This document shows positions 7,266-15,200 of a stretch of DNA of 25,219 nucleotides, one piece after another. The translations under genes and the position numbers were made by a program. The stretch's first letter is position 1. Each line of letters begins with the position of its first letter. The notes under the pieces are model-generated. The model saw only the letters and a list, made by a program, of their open reading frames with translations, searched no databases and had not been told where the DNA came from. This DNA is from an uncultured Eubacteriales bacterium (lineage in GTDB: Bacteria; Bacillota; Clostridia; Oscillospirales; Oscillospiraceae): positions 1 to 25,219 of the forward strand of contig UQGU01000034.1 in the NCBI GenBank assembly GCA_900540635.1, written 5' to 3'.

Positions 7266-7373
7266 GAGGCTTTGGCGTAGCTAGAGCTATCGCATTGACT
7301 ACAATAACCACCCTTGCCGCAGTTCGTAAGCCACGCAAGTACAAGCCCGGTTGGTTTTGAGGCCGGGGAGATT

Positions 7374-7509
7374 CTTAAGGGGCGGTGCGTCGCGCAGCGA
7401 ATCTAATTTAACGATTGCCGGTGGCAATCGCACAATGATGAATCGGCTTTCTGGCAGCGCCCCCTTAAGCCGCATTCTTGCGGAGCTTCTTGGCGGGACA
7501 AGAAGCTCC
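7374..7509. repeat. Nested palindrome cluster in the 340-bp gap between MBOAT and DHHW genes
   Basis: The gap 7266-7605 contains no convincing gene. CTTAAGGGGCG (7374-7384) pairs with CGCCCCCTTAAG (7458-7469), enclosing a perfect hairpin CGATTGCC-GGT-GGCAATCG (7412-7430). Next comes GGAGCTTCTTG (7482-7492) with CAAGAAGCTCC (7499-7509), 11 bp perfect with a 6-nt loop, flanked by GCGG and CCGC. No T run follows any stem, so they do not read as terminators. The composition resembles extragenic palindromic repeats of gut Clostridia. An in-frame start at 7351 for the downstream gene is due to this region being accidentally open and is rejected. Confidence 0.6.
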
Positions 7510-7605
7510 CCGCCGGAGGCACCCAGCCAAAGGCTTTGCAAATGGCTAAATATAGATGCTATTGTTTACACTCTAAAAAACCTTGACCTTCAAGGAGCAT
7601 TTTCT

Positions 7606-8685
7606 ATGCAAAAAAATCGATTTTTCTGGGCTTTGCCCATTTTGTATATTGCTTTGACCCTTGCCTGCTGGCTCCATGCGCCCAATTCAGAGTCCCTGTC
7701 TGAACGGCGAAAGCTGGCGCAGATGCCGAAATGCACCTGGAGCGCCATTCAAAGCGGAAGCTTTGCCTCCAATTTTGAAAGCTACACCCAGGACCAGTTC
7801 CCTCTGCGGGAGACCTTCCGGCAGGCAAAGGCTCTGTTTTCCGTGAAGGTGCTTGGCAGACAGGACAATAACCGGATCTACGAAAGCAAGGATGGCTTTC
7901 TGGCAAAGCTGGAGTATCCTATGAAGGAGACTTCCGTTGACTATGCTGCCTCCCGCTTTCAGGCGGTGTATGACCGGTATCTTTCCGGAAACGACCGGGT
8001 ATTTGTGGCCTTGATCCCGGATAAGGCGGCATATCTGGAGGGAATTCCCAAGCTGTCCTATGCCGACTTTGCCAACCGCCTGAAGGAGAAAACGCCCTTT
8101 GCAAGCTTCATTGACCTTTCGGGCAGTCTGACCCTGGACAGCTTCTATAAGACCGATACCCACTGGCGGCAGGAGCAGCTGGGGGATGCCGCCGGAACCG
8201 TCGCCGCGGCCATGGGAAAAAAGCTGACCATGGACTATGAAACCCGGCTGGCAACGGAGGATTTTCTTGGCGTTTACGCCGGGCAGTCGGCACTGCCGGT
8301 TAAGAGAGAGCCGCTGTATTACCTGTGGAACGATTCCTTTGATGCGCTGGAAATTCAGGATCGGGAGCGAAACCGGGAAATCGGCGTCTACGACCTGTCT
8401 GCTCTGGACGGCCGGGACCCCTATGAACTGTTCCTCTCCGGCTCTCTGTCCCTGATCACGGTGAAGAATCCCAACGCGTCTTCGGATGACCGCCTGATTC
8501 TTTTCCGGGATTCCTTTGGCAGCAGCATCGCACCCTACTTTTTTGAAAGCTACGCCGAAGTCACCTTGGTGGATATCCGCTATCTGAGCGTCGAGCGGCT
8601 GGGGGCCTTCCTGGATTTTGAAAACAGCGATGTGCTCTTCCTCTACAGCACCCTTGTGCTGAACAACAGCGAAACACTGAAATAA
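7606..8685 (+). CDS. DHHW/AlgX-like SGNH-family protein, acetylation partner of MBOAT
   Basis: The protein has 359 residues from the ATG at 7606, which has AAGGAG 8 nt upstream. The N-terminus is a signal anchor (FFWALPILYIALTLACWL), followed by SLSERRKLAQMPKC and QDQFPLRETFRQAKALFSVKVLG, the usual opening of DHHW proteins. The catalytic-type residues are in FYKTDTHWRQEQLGDAAG (Asp184, His186) and LFRDSFGSSIAPYFFESY (Asp302, Ser303). These proteins are SGNH-hydrolase relatives of AlgJ/AlgX that accept acetyl from an MBOAT partner or act on the polymer outside the membrane. It is the presumed partner of the MBOAT protein upstream, though a palindrome-rich gap separates the two. No clear promoter of its own is seen. 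Confidence 0.9.
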   Translation: MQKNRFFWALPILYIALTLACWLHAPNSESLSERRKLAQMPKCTWSAIQSGSFASNFESYTQDQFPLRETFRQAKALFSVKVLGRQDNNRIYESKDGFLAKLEYPMKETSVDYAASRFQAVYDRYLSGNDRVFVALIPDKAAYLEGIPKLSYADFANRLKEKTPFASFIDLSGSLTLDSFYKTDTHWRQEQLGDAAGTVAAAMGKKLTMDYETRLATEDFLGVYAGQSALPVKREPLYYLWNDSFDALEIQDRERNREIGVYDLSALDGRDPYELFLSGSLSLITVKNPNASSDDRLILFRDSFGSSIAPYFFESYAEVTLVDIRYLSVERLGAFLDFENSDVLFLYSTLVLNNSETLK

Positions 8686-8687
8686 AG

Positions 8688-8745
8688 ATTGGCCTCCTTT
8701 CCAGTTCTGTGCTATAGTATAGATAGAACCGGAAAGGAGGCCAAT
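8688..8745 (+). promoter_or_regulatory. 15-bp perfect inverted repeat around a promoter, masking the SD of the nuclease gene
   Basis: ATTGGCCTCCTTTCC (8688-8702) is the exact reverse complement of GGAAAGGAGGCCAAT (8731-8745). After one mismatch the stem continues with GTTCT (8704-8708) and AGAAC (8725-8729). The right arm holds the Shine-Dalgarno AAAGGAGG of the downstream gene. A candidate -10, TATAGT (8713-8718), is in the loop, with a weak -35 TTGGCC (8689-8694) in the left arm, 18 nt apart. RNA read through from upstream would hide the SD; RNA started inside the repeat would not contain the left arm. No T run follows, so it is not a standard terminator. Confidence 0.7.
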
Positions 8746-8748
8746 GCT

Positions 8749-10350
8749 ATGAAATTGACGTTTTTGGGCGCGACCCACGAGGTAACCGGCAGCTGCACCA
8801 TGCTGGAGTGCTGCGGCACGGCGGGACTGGTGGACTGCGGCATGGAGCAGGGGAAGGACTGCTTTGAAAACCAGAGCCTGCCTGTGAGCCCGGCGGGACT
8901 GGATTTTGTGCTGCTGACCCATGCCCATATTGACCACTCGGGCCTGCTGCCCCTGCTGACGAAGAACGGCTTCCGGGGCAGGATCTACGCCACGGAGGAG
9001 ACCGCCAACCTGTGCAGCATCATGCTGAAGGACTGTGCCCATATCCAGGAGCAGGAGGCCCAGTGGAAAACCCGGAAAAATGCCCGGGCAGGTCTGCCGC
9101 CGGAGGAGCCCATCTATTCCGTGGCGGATGCGGATGCCTGCCTGAAGCGCTTCCGGCCTTGCCCCATGGGAGAAAAGATACCCATTGCCGAGGGCATCAC
9201 TGTGCGCTTTGTCAATGCGGGGCACTTGCTGGGCTCCGCCTCCATTGAGGTGTTCCTGACGGAAGGGGAGACCACCCGGAAGATGGTTTTCTCCGGAGAC
9301 CTGGGCAACCGGGATCTGCCCATTCTGCGGGGGAAGGACTATGTTGCCCAAGCGGACTATGTGCTGATTGAATCCACCTATGGAGACCGGCTCCATACGC
9401 CCTGCCCGGACCCTACGGCGTTTCTGGCCAAGTGCATCCGGGAGACCCTGGATGCCGGGGGAAACCTGATCATCCCCGCCTTTGCCGTGGGCCGAACCCA
9501 GGAGATGCTCTATCTCATCCGGGAGGTCAAGGAGCAGGGGCTGGTGCAGGGGGATTTCCCGGTATATGTGGATAGCCCGCTGGCCATCGAGGCCACGGGG
9601 GTGTTCTTGCAGTGTGGGCCGGAGTGCCTGGACGGGGAAACCAACGACCTGATTCGCCGGGGGATCAATCCGCTGATGTTCCCGGGGCTGCATCTGGCTG
9701 TCACCAGCGAGGAGTCCAAGGCGATCAATATGGACCCAACGCCGAAGCTCATCCTCTCCGCCAGCGGTATGTGCGAGGCGGGCCGCATCCGGCACCACCT
9801 GAAGCACAATCTGTGGCGGGAAAACTGCATGGTTCTGTTCGTGGGCTATCAGGCCGAGGGAACTCTGGGCAGGAGCCTCTTAGACGGCGGTATGAAGTCT
9901 GTGAAGCTCTTCAATGAAGAGGTGGCGGTGAATGCGAAAATACGCGCCATGCCCGGCAAGAGCGGCCATGCGGACCAGGCGGGGCTGCTGGACTGGCTGG
10001 AGCATTTTGCGGAAAAGCCCCGCCGGGTCTTCGTAAACCATGGCGAGGACGGTGTGGTGACCTCCTTCGCCGGGCTCATCCATGAAAAGCTGGGTATCCA
10101 GACCAGTGCGCCTTATTCCGGCACGGTGTTTAACCTGGCTTCCGGGAAATTCGAATACGAGGCCGCTGGCGTACCTGTGGTGAAGCAGACGGAAACCCCT
10201 GCCGCCGCCCGGAAGAACAGCCTGTATGAAAAGCTGCTGACTGCCCTTGGCCGCCTCAGCGTGATCGTAAAGAATATGAGAGGAAGAACCAATAAGGACG
10301 TGGGCAGGCTGACGGATCAGATCAACCAGCTGTGTGATAAGTGGCAGTAA
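8749..10350 (+). CDS. Metallo-beta-lactamase-fold, beta-CASP RNA-specificity exonuclease
   Basis: The protein has 533 residues from the ATG at 8749 (AAAGGAGG upstream). Typical opening MKLTFLGATHEVTGSCTMLE, then metal motif THAHIDHSG (His58, His60, Asp62, His63), AGHLLGSAS, FSGDLGNRD and IESTYGDR. The beta-CASP part has IIPAFAVGRTQEMLYLI, VYVDSPLA and ILSASGMCEAGRIRHHLK, and the RMMBL end has MPGKSGHADQAGLLDWL and VFVNHGE. This is the CPSF73/YSH1-like RNA-processing group, distinct from RNase J by size and motifs. Residues after about 480 form a family-variable helical tail. Its substrate in bacteria is poorly defined. It is a single gene with its own control region and a terminator shared with the opposing gene. 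Confidence 0.93.
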   Translation: MKLTFLGATHEVTGSCTMLECCGTAGLVDCGMEQGKDCFENQSLPVSPAGLDFVLLTHAHIDHSGLLPLLTKNGFRGRIYATEETANLCSIMLKDCAHIQEQEAQWKTRKNARAGLPPEEPIYSVADADACLKRFRPCPMGEKIPIAEGITVRFVNAGHLLGSASIEVFLTEGETTRKMVFSGDLGNRDLPILRGKDYVAQADYVLIESTYGDRLHTPCPDPTAFLAKCIRETLDAGGNLIIPAFAVGRTQEMLYLIREVKEQGLVQGDFPVYVDSPLAIEATGVFLQCGPECLDGETNDLIRRGINPLMFPGLHLAVTSEESKAINMDPTPKLILSASGMCEAGRIRHHLKHNLWRENCMVLFVGYQAEGTLGRSLLDGGMKSVKLFNEEVAVNAKIRAMPGKSGHADQAGLLDWLEHFAEKPRRVFVNHGEDGVVTSFAGLIHEKLGIQTSAPYSGTVFNLASGKFEYEAAGVPVVKQTETPAAARKNSLYEKLLTALGRLSVIVKNMRGRTNKDVGRLTDQINQLCDKWQ

Positions 10351-10355
10351 CGAAC

Positions 10356-10391
10356 AAGCCCCACGGTGCATTTCTTCGCACCGTGGGGCTT
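10356..10391. terminator. Bidirectional terminator between convergent nuclease and GtrII genes
   Basis: AAGCCCCACGGTGC (10356-10369) and GCACCGTGGGGCTT (10378-10391) form a 14-bp perfect stem with an 8-nt loop, 5 nt after the plus-strand stop and 11 nt beyond the minus-strand stop. The flanking sequence is T-rich only weakly on either strand, but the position between converging genes supports use in both directions. Confidence 0.8.
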
Positions 10392-10402
10392 AAAATCATT
10401 GC

Positions 10403-11941
10403 CTAATTGTCATTTGACAGCTTGACGACGACTGTGCCGCCAATAATGCGGATGGAGCCGTCCGCAGGGTAGCAGGGCATGGCGGCCACTTCCGCGTTAT
10501 CCCGGAAGGCTGCCGGGTCAGCCTCGGTGGGGGAGAAGCCGCACCAGAAGCTGACGAATTCCTGCCAGGAGTAGCTGTAGAGAAAGGCTTCGTGGCCGAG
10601 AAGCGGGGTCAGAGGGTCACGGTCAAAGCCGGAGACGGCCTGGAAGGTTTCAACATTGTGGCAATTGCCGACATAGGCAACGGGAAGCTCAGGGGAGTAT
10701 CCTTCTGTGGACTCAATGCGCAGTACCATCCGATTGAAGAATTCTATGCTGCGGGTCTGGTAGACAGCCATGCGAGTGTGAGCAAAGTTGTCAAAGCGCA
10801 CATAGCTCAGACACACCAGGGCCAGCACTGCGGCGCAGATGCGCTGGACGGCTTTATTACCCGGCTTGGGCAGGACCGTATGCTCTGCCAGGAAAGGCAG
10901 GGGCACGAAGACCATAATCAGGCTGCAAACCATGAGCAGGTGCATCTCATTGTAAGTGCCGCACATGACATAAATCAGATTTGCAGCCAGAGGGTAGCAA
11001 AGCAGAATCAACGCTATGCAGATGCCCTTTGCGGCAGATGCACGCAGCAGCTTCCAAATCAGCGGCAGCCACAGCGCTGCCATTAGAATTTGGCAGAGGT
11101 AATAGAGAACGCGCACATTGTCCGGGAAGAGATCCACGTTCCAGACACCATCGCCGGGGAAGAAAAATTGGTGGTATGCCGCGGGAATTCGGCGGATGTA
11201 GGGAAGAAGCCCATTCTGGCCCATTTGGGAAATGCCCATATAGTCGTCCAGAGCAGCCCCTTTTAGGTGAAGAAACAGTCGATTGAAGAGAAAGTAGAGG
11301 AGAAGTCCCCCAATAGCTGTCCCGGCATACCGGGCAACACGGAGAAGAAGTGCCCTGGCACGGCTGTCCTCATCTCGGCATAGCTCCTGTGCGAAGGCGA
11401 GCAGCAGGGCGCACAGGCCCATGGGCAGGTAGGATTGATAGATACCAATAGAAAGCGCCAGAAGAAAACCGCCTGCGCCTGCACCCAGCGCATCTGGCCG
11501 ACGCTGGCATACCCAGGCGGCGCTCAGACACAGAAGCTGGGCAAGCAGATAATAAGGGGCGGTAAACATATAGCCGAACAGTCCGGCTACGGCAGGGGAC
11601 GCCACCAGCAGCCCGGAGAGTAGAAGCAGACCGCTGCGGCTGCGCACGTCCATGATTTCCGCCAGTACCCAGGCGCTGAGCCCGGAAAGAATCAGGCAAA
11701 TCAGCCCGTTAAACAGGGGGCTGGCGCAATTCGGCGCGCCGAAGAAGCGCGTGAACAGGGAACCAAGCACCCCCAGGAACCAGCGCCCGGAGGAATAGGT
11801 GGCGCCAACGGAGAAAAAGTAGTGGACATTGTCGTGAAATGCAATTACGTTGGTCAGGGCAAGGCCGTGGGCTGCCAGACCAAACAGGAGAGAATAGAGC
11901 AGCGCCCTGGAAAGACGCTGCTTTTGATTGGCAGTATTCAT
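10403..11941 (-). CDS. GtrII-like polytopic glucosyltransferase
   Basis: The protein has 512 residues from the ATG at 11941, which has AGGAGC 6 nt upstream; an in-frame GTG at 11959 lies before that SD and is less likely. About ten membrane segments are visible, with the family-typical start LTNVIAFHDNVHYFFSVGATYSSGRWFLGVLGSL, whose FHDN and GRW motifs face the outside. A 90-residue soluble tail follows (FFNRMVLRIESTEGYSPELP ... VAYVGNCHNV). GtrII-like enzymes transfer glucose from a polyprenyl-phosphate carrier to surface glycans. In this organism the acceptor is unknown. The gene opposes rpoBC and is convergent with the nuclease gene. It stands alone without the flippase and bactoprenol glucosyltransferase (GtrA/GtrB) partners. 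Confidence 0.85.
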   Translation of the reverse strand: MNTANQKQRLSRALLYSLLFGLAAHGLALTNVIAFHDNVHYFFSVGATYSSGRWFLGVLGSLFTRFFGAPNCASPLFNGLICLILSGLSAWVLAEIMDVRSRSGLLLLSGLLVASPAVAGLFGYMFTAPYYLLAQLLCLSAAWVCQRRPDALGAGAGGFLLALSIGIYQSYLPMGLCALLLAFAQELCRDEDSRARALLLRVARYAGTAIGGLLLYFLFNRLFLHLKGAALDDYMGISQMGQNGLLPYIRRIPAAYHQFFFPGDGVWNVDLFPDNVRVLYYLCQILMAALWLPLIWKLLRASAAKGICIALILLCYPLAANLIYVMCGTYNEMHLLMVCSLIMVFVPLPFLAEHTVLPKPGNKAVQRICAAVLALVCLSYVRFDNFAHTRMAVYQTRSIEFFNRMVLRIESTEGYSPELPVAYVGNCHNVETFQAVSGFDRDPLTPLLGHEAFLYSYSWQEFVSFWCGFSPTEADPAAFRDNAEVAAMPCYPADGSIRIIGGTVVVKLSNDN

Positions 11942-11974
11942 TGCAGCTCCTAAATACACAGAATATATTTTATT

Positions 11975-11983
11975 ATTTTAGCA
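11975..11983 (-). promoter_or_regulatory. Possible extended -10 of the GtrII gene
   Basis: Reading on the minus strand, TGCTAAAAT is an extended -10 (TGnTAAAAT) about 34 nt upstream of the start codon in an AT-rich tract. No good -35 is present. The rest of 11984-12100 holds no recognised gene. Confidence 0.3.
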
Positions 11984-12111
11984 TAAGCAGCGCAAAAAGC
12001 TAGCATATCTCGCTTTATAAATTCCTTGATATTGTGCCCGGTGCTGCTGCGGAGGACAAAAGGCTTTCTCATGGGAGGAACGAACATTCAGAGCCCCAAA
12101 AAAGAAAAAAA

Positions 12112-12143
12112 CGATTGACAAACAGACGTCAATCGGGTATAAT
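12112..12143 (+). promoter_or_regulatory. Consensus promoter of rpoBC with an overlapping dyad
   Basis: TTGACA (12115-12120) and TATAAT (12138-12143) are both perfect consensus at 17-nt spacing, and an A-tract (12098-12111) lies upstream like an UP element. A perfect 8-bp inverted repeat, CGATTGAC (12112-12119) with GTCAATCG (12128-12135), covers the -35 hexamer and the spacer, the place for a repressor operator. The dyad could also be chance. The start point would be near 12150, leaving a leader of about 150 nt before rpoB. Confidence 0.88.
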
Positions 12144-12154
12144 GATGTTCCATA

Positions 12155-12211
12155 CTGTGGTAGTATGCCATTTTTGGGGCCTCCTGCTCCAACACTGGTA
12201 TTTTACCACAG
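12155..12211 (+). promoter_or_regulatory. Structured 5' leader of rpoB
   Basis: A long stem-loop starts about 5 nt into the predicted transcript. CTGTGGTA (12155-12162) pairs with TACCACAG (12204-12211). After a 2x2 internal loop, ATGCC (12165-12169) pairs with GGTAT (12197-12201), and TGGGGC (12175-12180) pairs with GCTCCA (12186-12191) around CTCCT. No T run follows, so it is not a simple terminator. The remaining leader, 12212-12298, is unstructured by eye. It may stabilise the mRNA or bind a regulator. Confidence 0.55.
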
Positions 12212-12298
12212 GGAGGGGCGGCTGTCAAGAGGGTAATTTAGCAAAAATGACAACCTACCCAAGCGTATCAACAACACACATTCGGATGAAAGGCTGTG

Positions 12299-15200
12299 AT
12301 GATCCATATGGCAATGGTCAAGGACGTTATGTTCGGCAAGACCATGCGTAAATCCTACGCGAAGTATGAAGAGATCCTGGAAATCCCCAACATGCTGAAA
12401 ATCCAGAAGGACTCCTACCAGTGGTTCCTGAAGGAAGGCCTGCGGGAGGTTTTCAAGGACGTTGGCACCATTACCGATTTCTCTGGGAAATTGGAGCTGA
12501 GCTTCCTGGACTATACCATGGAAGACAAGGCAAAGTACACCATCGAGGAATGCCGGGACCGGGACGCCACCTATGCAAAGCCCATCAAGGTGCGGGTCCG
12601 TCTGCGCAATACCGAGACGGAGGTCATTACCGAGCAGGACATCTTCATGGGCGATTTCCCCGTGATGACCAATGGCGGTACCTTCGTGATCAATGGCGCT
12701 GAGCGTGTCATTATCTCCCAGATCGTTCGTTCTCCCGGTATGTATTACGGCCACGAGGTGGACAAGGCCGACCAGCACACCTACACCGCTACGGTCATTC
12801 CCTACCGCGGCGCCTGGCTGGAGTACGAGACCGACAATTCCAATGTTTTCTGGGTCCGTATCGATAAGAACCGGAAAATTCCCATCACCAGCCTGATCCG
12901 TGCTCTGGGCGTTCAGACCGACGAGCAGATCAAGGAGATGTTCGGCGAGGACGAGCGGATTCTGGCCTCCATCGAGAAGGACCCCTGCAAGACCCGGGAA
13001 GAGTCTCTGCTGGAAATCTATCGCCGCCTGCGTCCCGGTGAGCCTCCCACGGTGGAGACTGCCGTTGCGCACCTGGAAGGCCTGCTGTTCGACCCCCATC
13101 GCTACGATGTGAGCAAGGTTGGCCGCTACAAATTCAATAAGAAGATGGATATCTGGTCCCGGCTGTCCGGTCAGGAGGCCGCAGAGCCCATTGCCGATCC
13201 GGTGACCGGTGAAATTCTGGTCATGCCCGGTGACTTCATCTCCAGAGCCCAGGCCCATGACCTGTCTAAGCGCGGCATCAACAGAGCCGTTGTCAAGGTG
13301 GGCGACAGCAATGTGGTCGTCTTCTCCAACGGCATGGTGGATATGGCCGGTTTCGTGAACTTCGATCCCGCCGAGTACGGCATTAAGGAGAAGGTTTGCT
13401 TCAATGTTCTGAAGGAAATGCTGGAGGAGCTGGGCCCCGACGGCGACTGGAAGACCGCTATTGAGGAGCGGATGACCGACCTGATCCCCAACCACATCAC
13501 CGTGGAGGACATCATGGCCTCCATCAACTACCTGAACTGCGTGGCCATGGGCATCGGCACCCCCGATGACATCGACCACCTGGGCAACCGCCGCCTGCGC
13601 TGCGTGGGCGAGCTGCTGCAAAACCAGTTCCGCATCGGCTTCAGCCGTCTGGAGCGGGTCATCCGGGAGCGTATGACCGTTCAGGATCTGGACTCCGTTA
13701 CCCCCCAGACCCTGATCAATATCCGGCCTGTCACCGCCGTCATCAAGGAATTCTTCGGTTCCTCCCCTCTGAGCCAGTTCATGGACCAGAATAACCCTCT
13801 GGCTGAGCTGACCCACAAGCGCCGTCTGTCCGCTCTGGGCCCCGGCGGTCTGAGCCGTGACCGGGCTTCCTTCGATGTCCGAGATATTCACTATACCCAC
13901 TATGGCCGTATGTGCCCCATTGAGACCCCCGAAGGTCCCAACATCGGCCTGATCAACTATCTGGCTACCTTTGCAAAGATCAATGAGTATGGCTTCGTGG
14001 AGGCCCCCTACCGGAAGGTGGACAAGGCCACCGGCTTCGTTACAAAGGACGTTGAGTACATGACCGCCGACGTGGAGGATGATTACTACGTCGGTCAGGC
14101 CAATGAGCCTCTGGACGAGAACGGCTGCCTGGCCAATGCCCGTATCACCTGCCGTCACCGCAATGAGATCATTGAAGTGGACCGGAACATGATCGACTAC
14201 ATCGATGTGTCCCCCAGAATGATGATCTCCATCGCTACCTCTTTCATTCCCTTCCTGCAGAACGACGATGCCAACCGTGCTCTGATGGGCGCGAACATGC
14301 AGCGTCAGGCCGTGCCTCTGCTGACCACCGAGCCCCCTGTGGTCGCTACCGGTATCGAGCACAAGGCCGCCGTGGACTCCGAAGTCTGCCTGAAGGCCAA
14401 GAAGCCCGGCGTGGTCACCGCCGTCTCCGCCGACGCCATCTCCCTGCGCTATGACGACGGCGAGACCGAGACCCTGCACCTGACCAAGTTCGCCCGTTCC
14501 AACGCCGGCACCTGCATCAACCAGCGGCCCTGCTGCGCGGTTGGCGACCGGGTGGATACCGAAGAGATCGTGGCCGACGGCCCCTCCTGCTCCGGCGGCG
14601 AGGTTGCCCTGGGCAAGAACGTGCTCATCGGCTTCGTGACCTGGGAAGGCTACAACTACGAGGACGCCATTCTGCTGAACGAGCGCCTGGTCCGGGAGGA
14701 TGTGTTCACCTCCATCCATATTGAGGAGCATGAGACCGAGGCCCGGGATACCAAGCTGGGACCCGAGGAGATCACCCGTGATATCCCCAACGTGGGCGAG
14801 GATACCCTGAAGGATCTGGATGAGAACGGCATTATCCGGGTGGGCGCTGAGGTCCACTCCGGCGACTACCTGGTTGGCAAGGTTACCCCCAAGGGCGAAA
14901 CCGAGCTGACCCCCGAGGAGCGCCTGCTGCGGGCCATCTTCGGCGAGAAGGCGAGAGAAGTCCGCGATACCTCTCTGAAGGTGCCCCATGGCGAGAGCGG
15001 CATCGTTGTGGACGTGAAGGTCTTCACCAAGGAGAACTCCGATGAGCTGGCTCCCGGTGTCACCAAGTCCGTCCGGGTCAGCATCGCTCAGAAGCGGAAA
15101 ATCTCCGTGGGCGATAAGATGGCCGGCCGTCACGGCAACAAGGGCGTCGTGTCCCGGGTCCTGCCCGAGGAGGATATGCCCTTCCTGCCCGACGGTACCC

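Noticed and set aside
7351..7605. N-terminal extension of the DHHW protein
   Set aside because: The frame is open by chance through a palindrome cluster; the signal anchor and SD sit at 7606.
12034..12351. Small plus-strand frame across the rpoB promoter
   Set aside because: It runs through the -35, -10 and leader hairpin; composition is non-coding.
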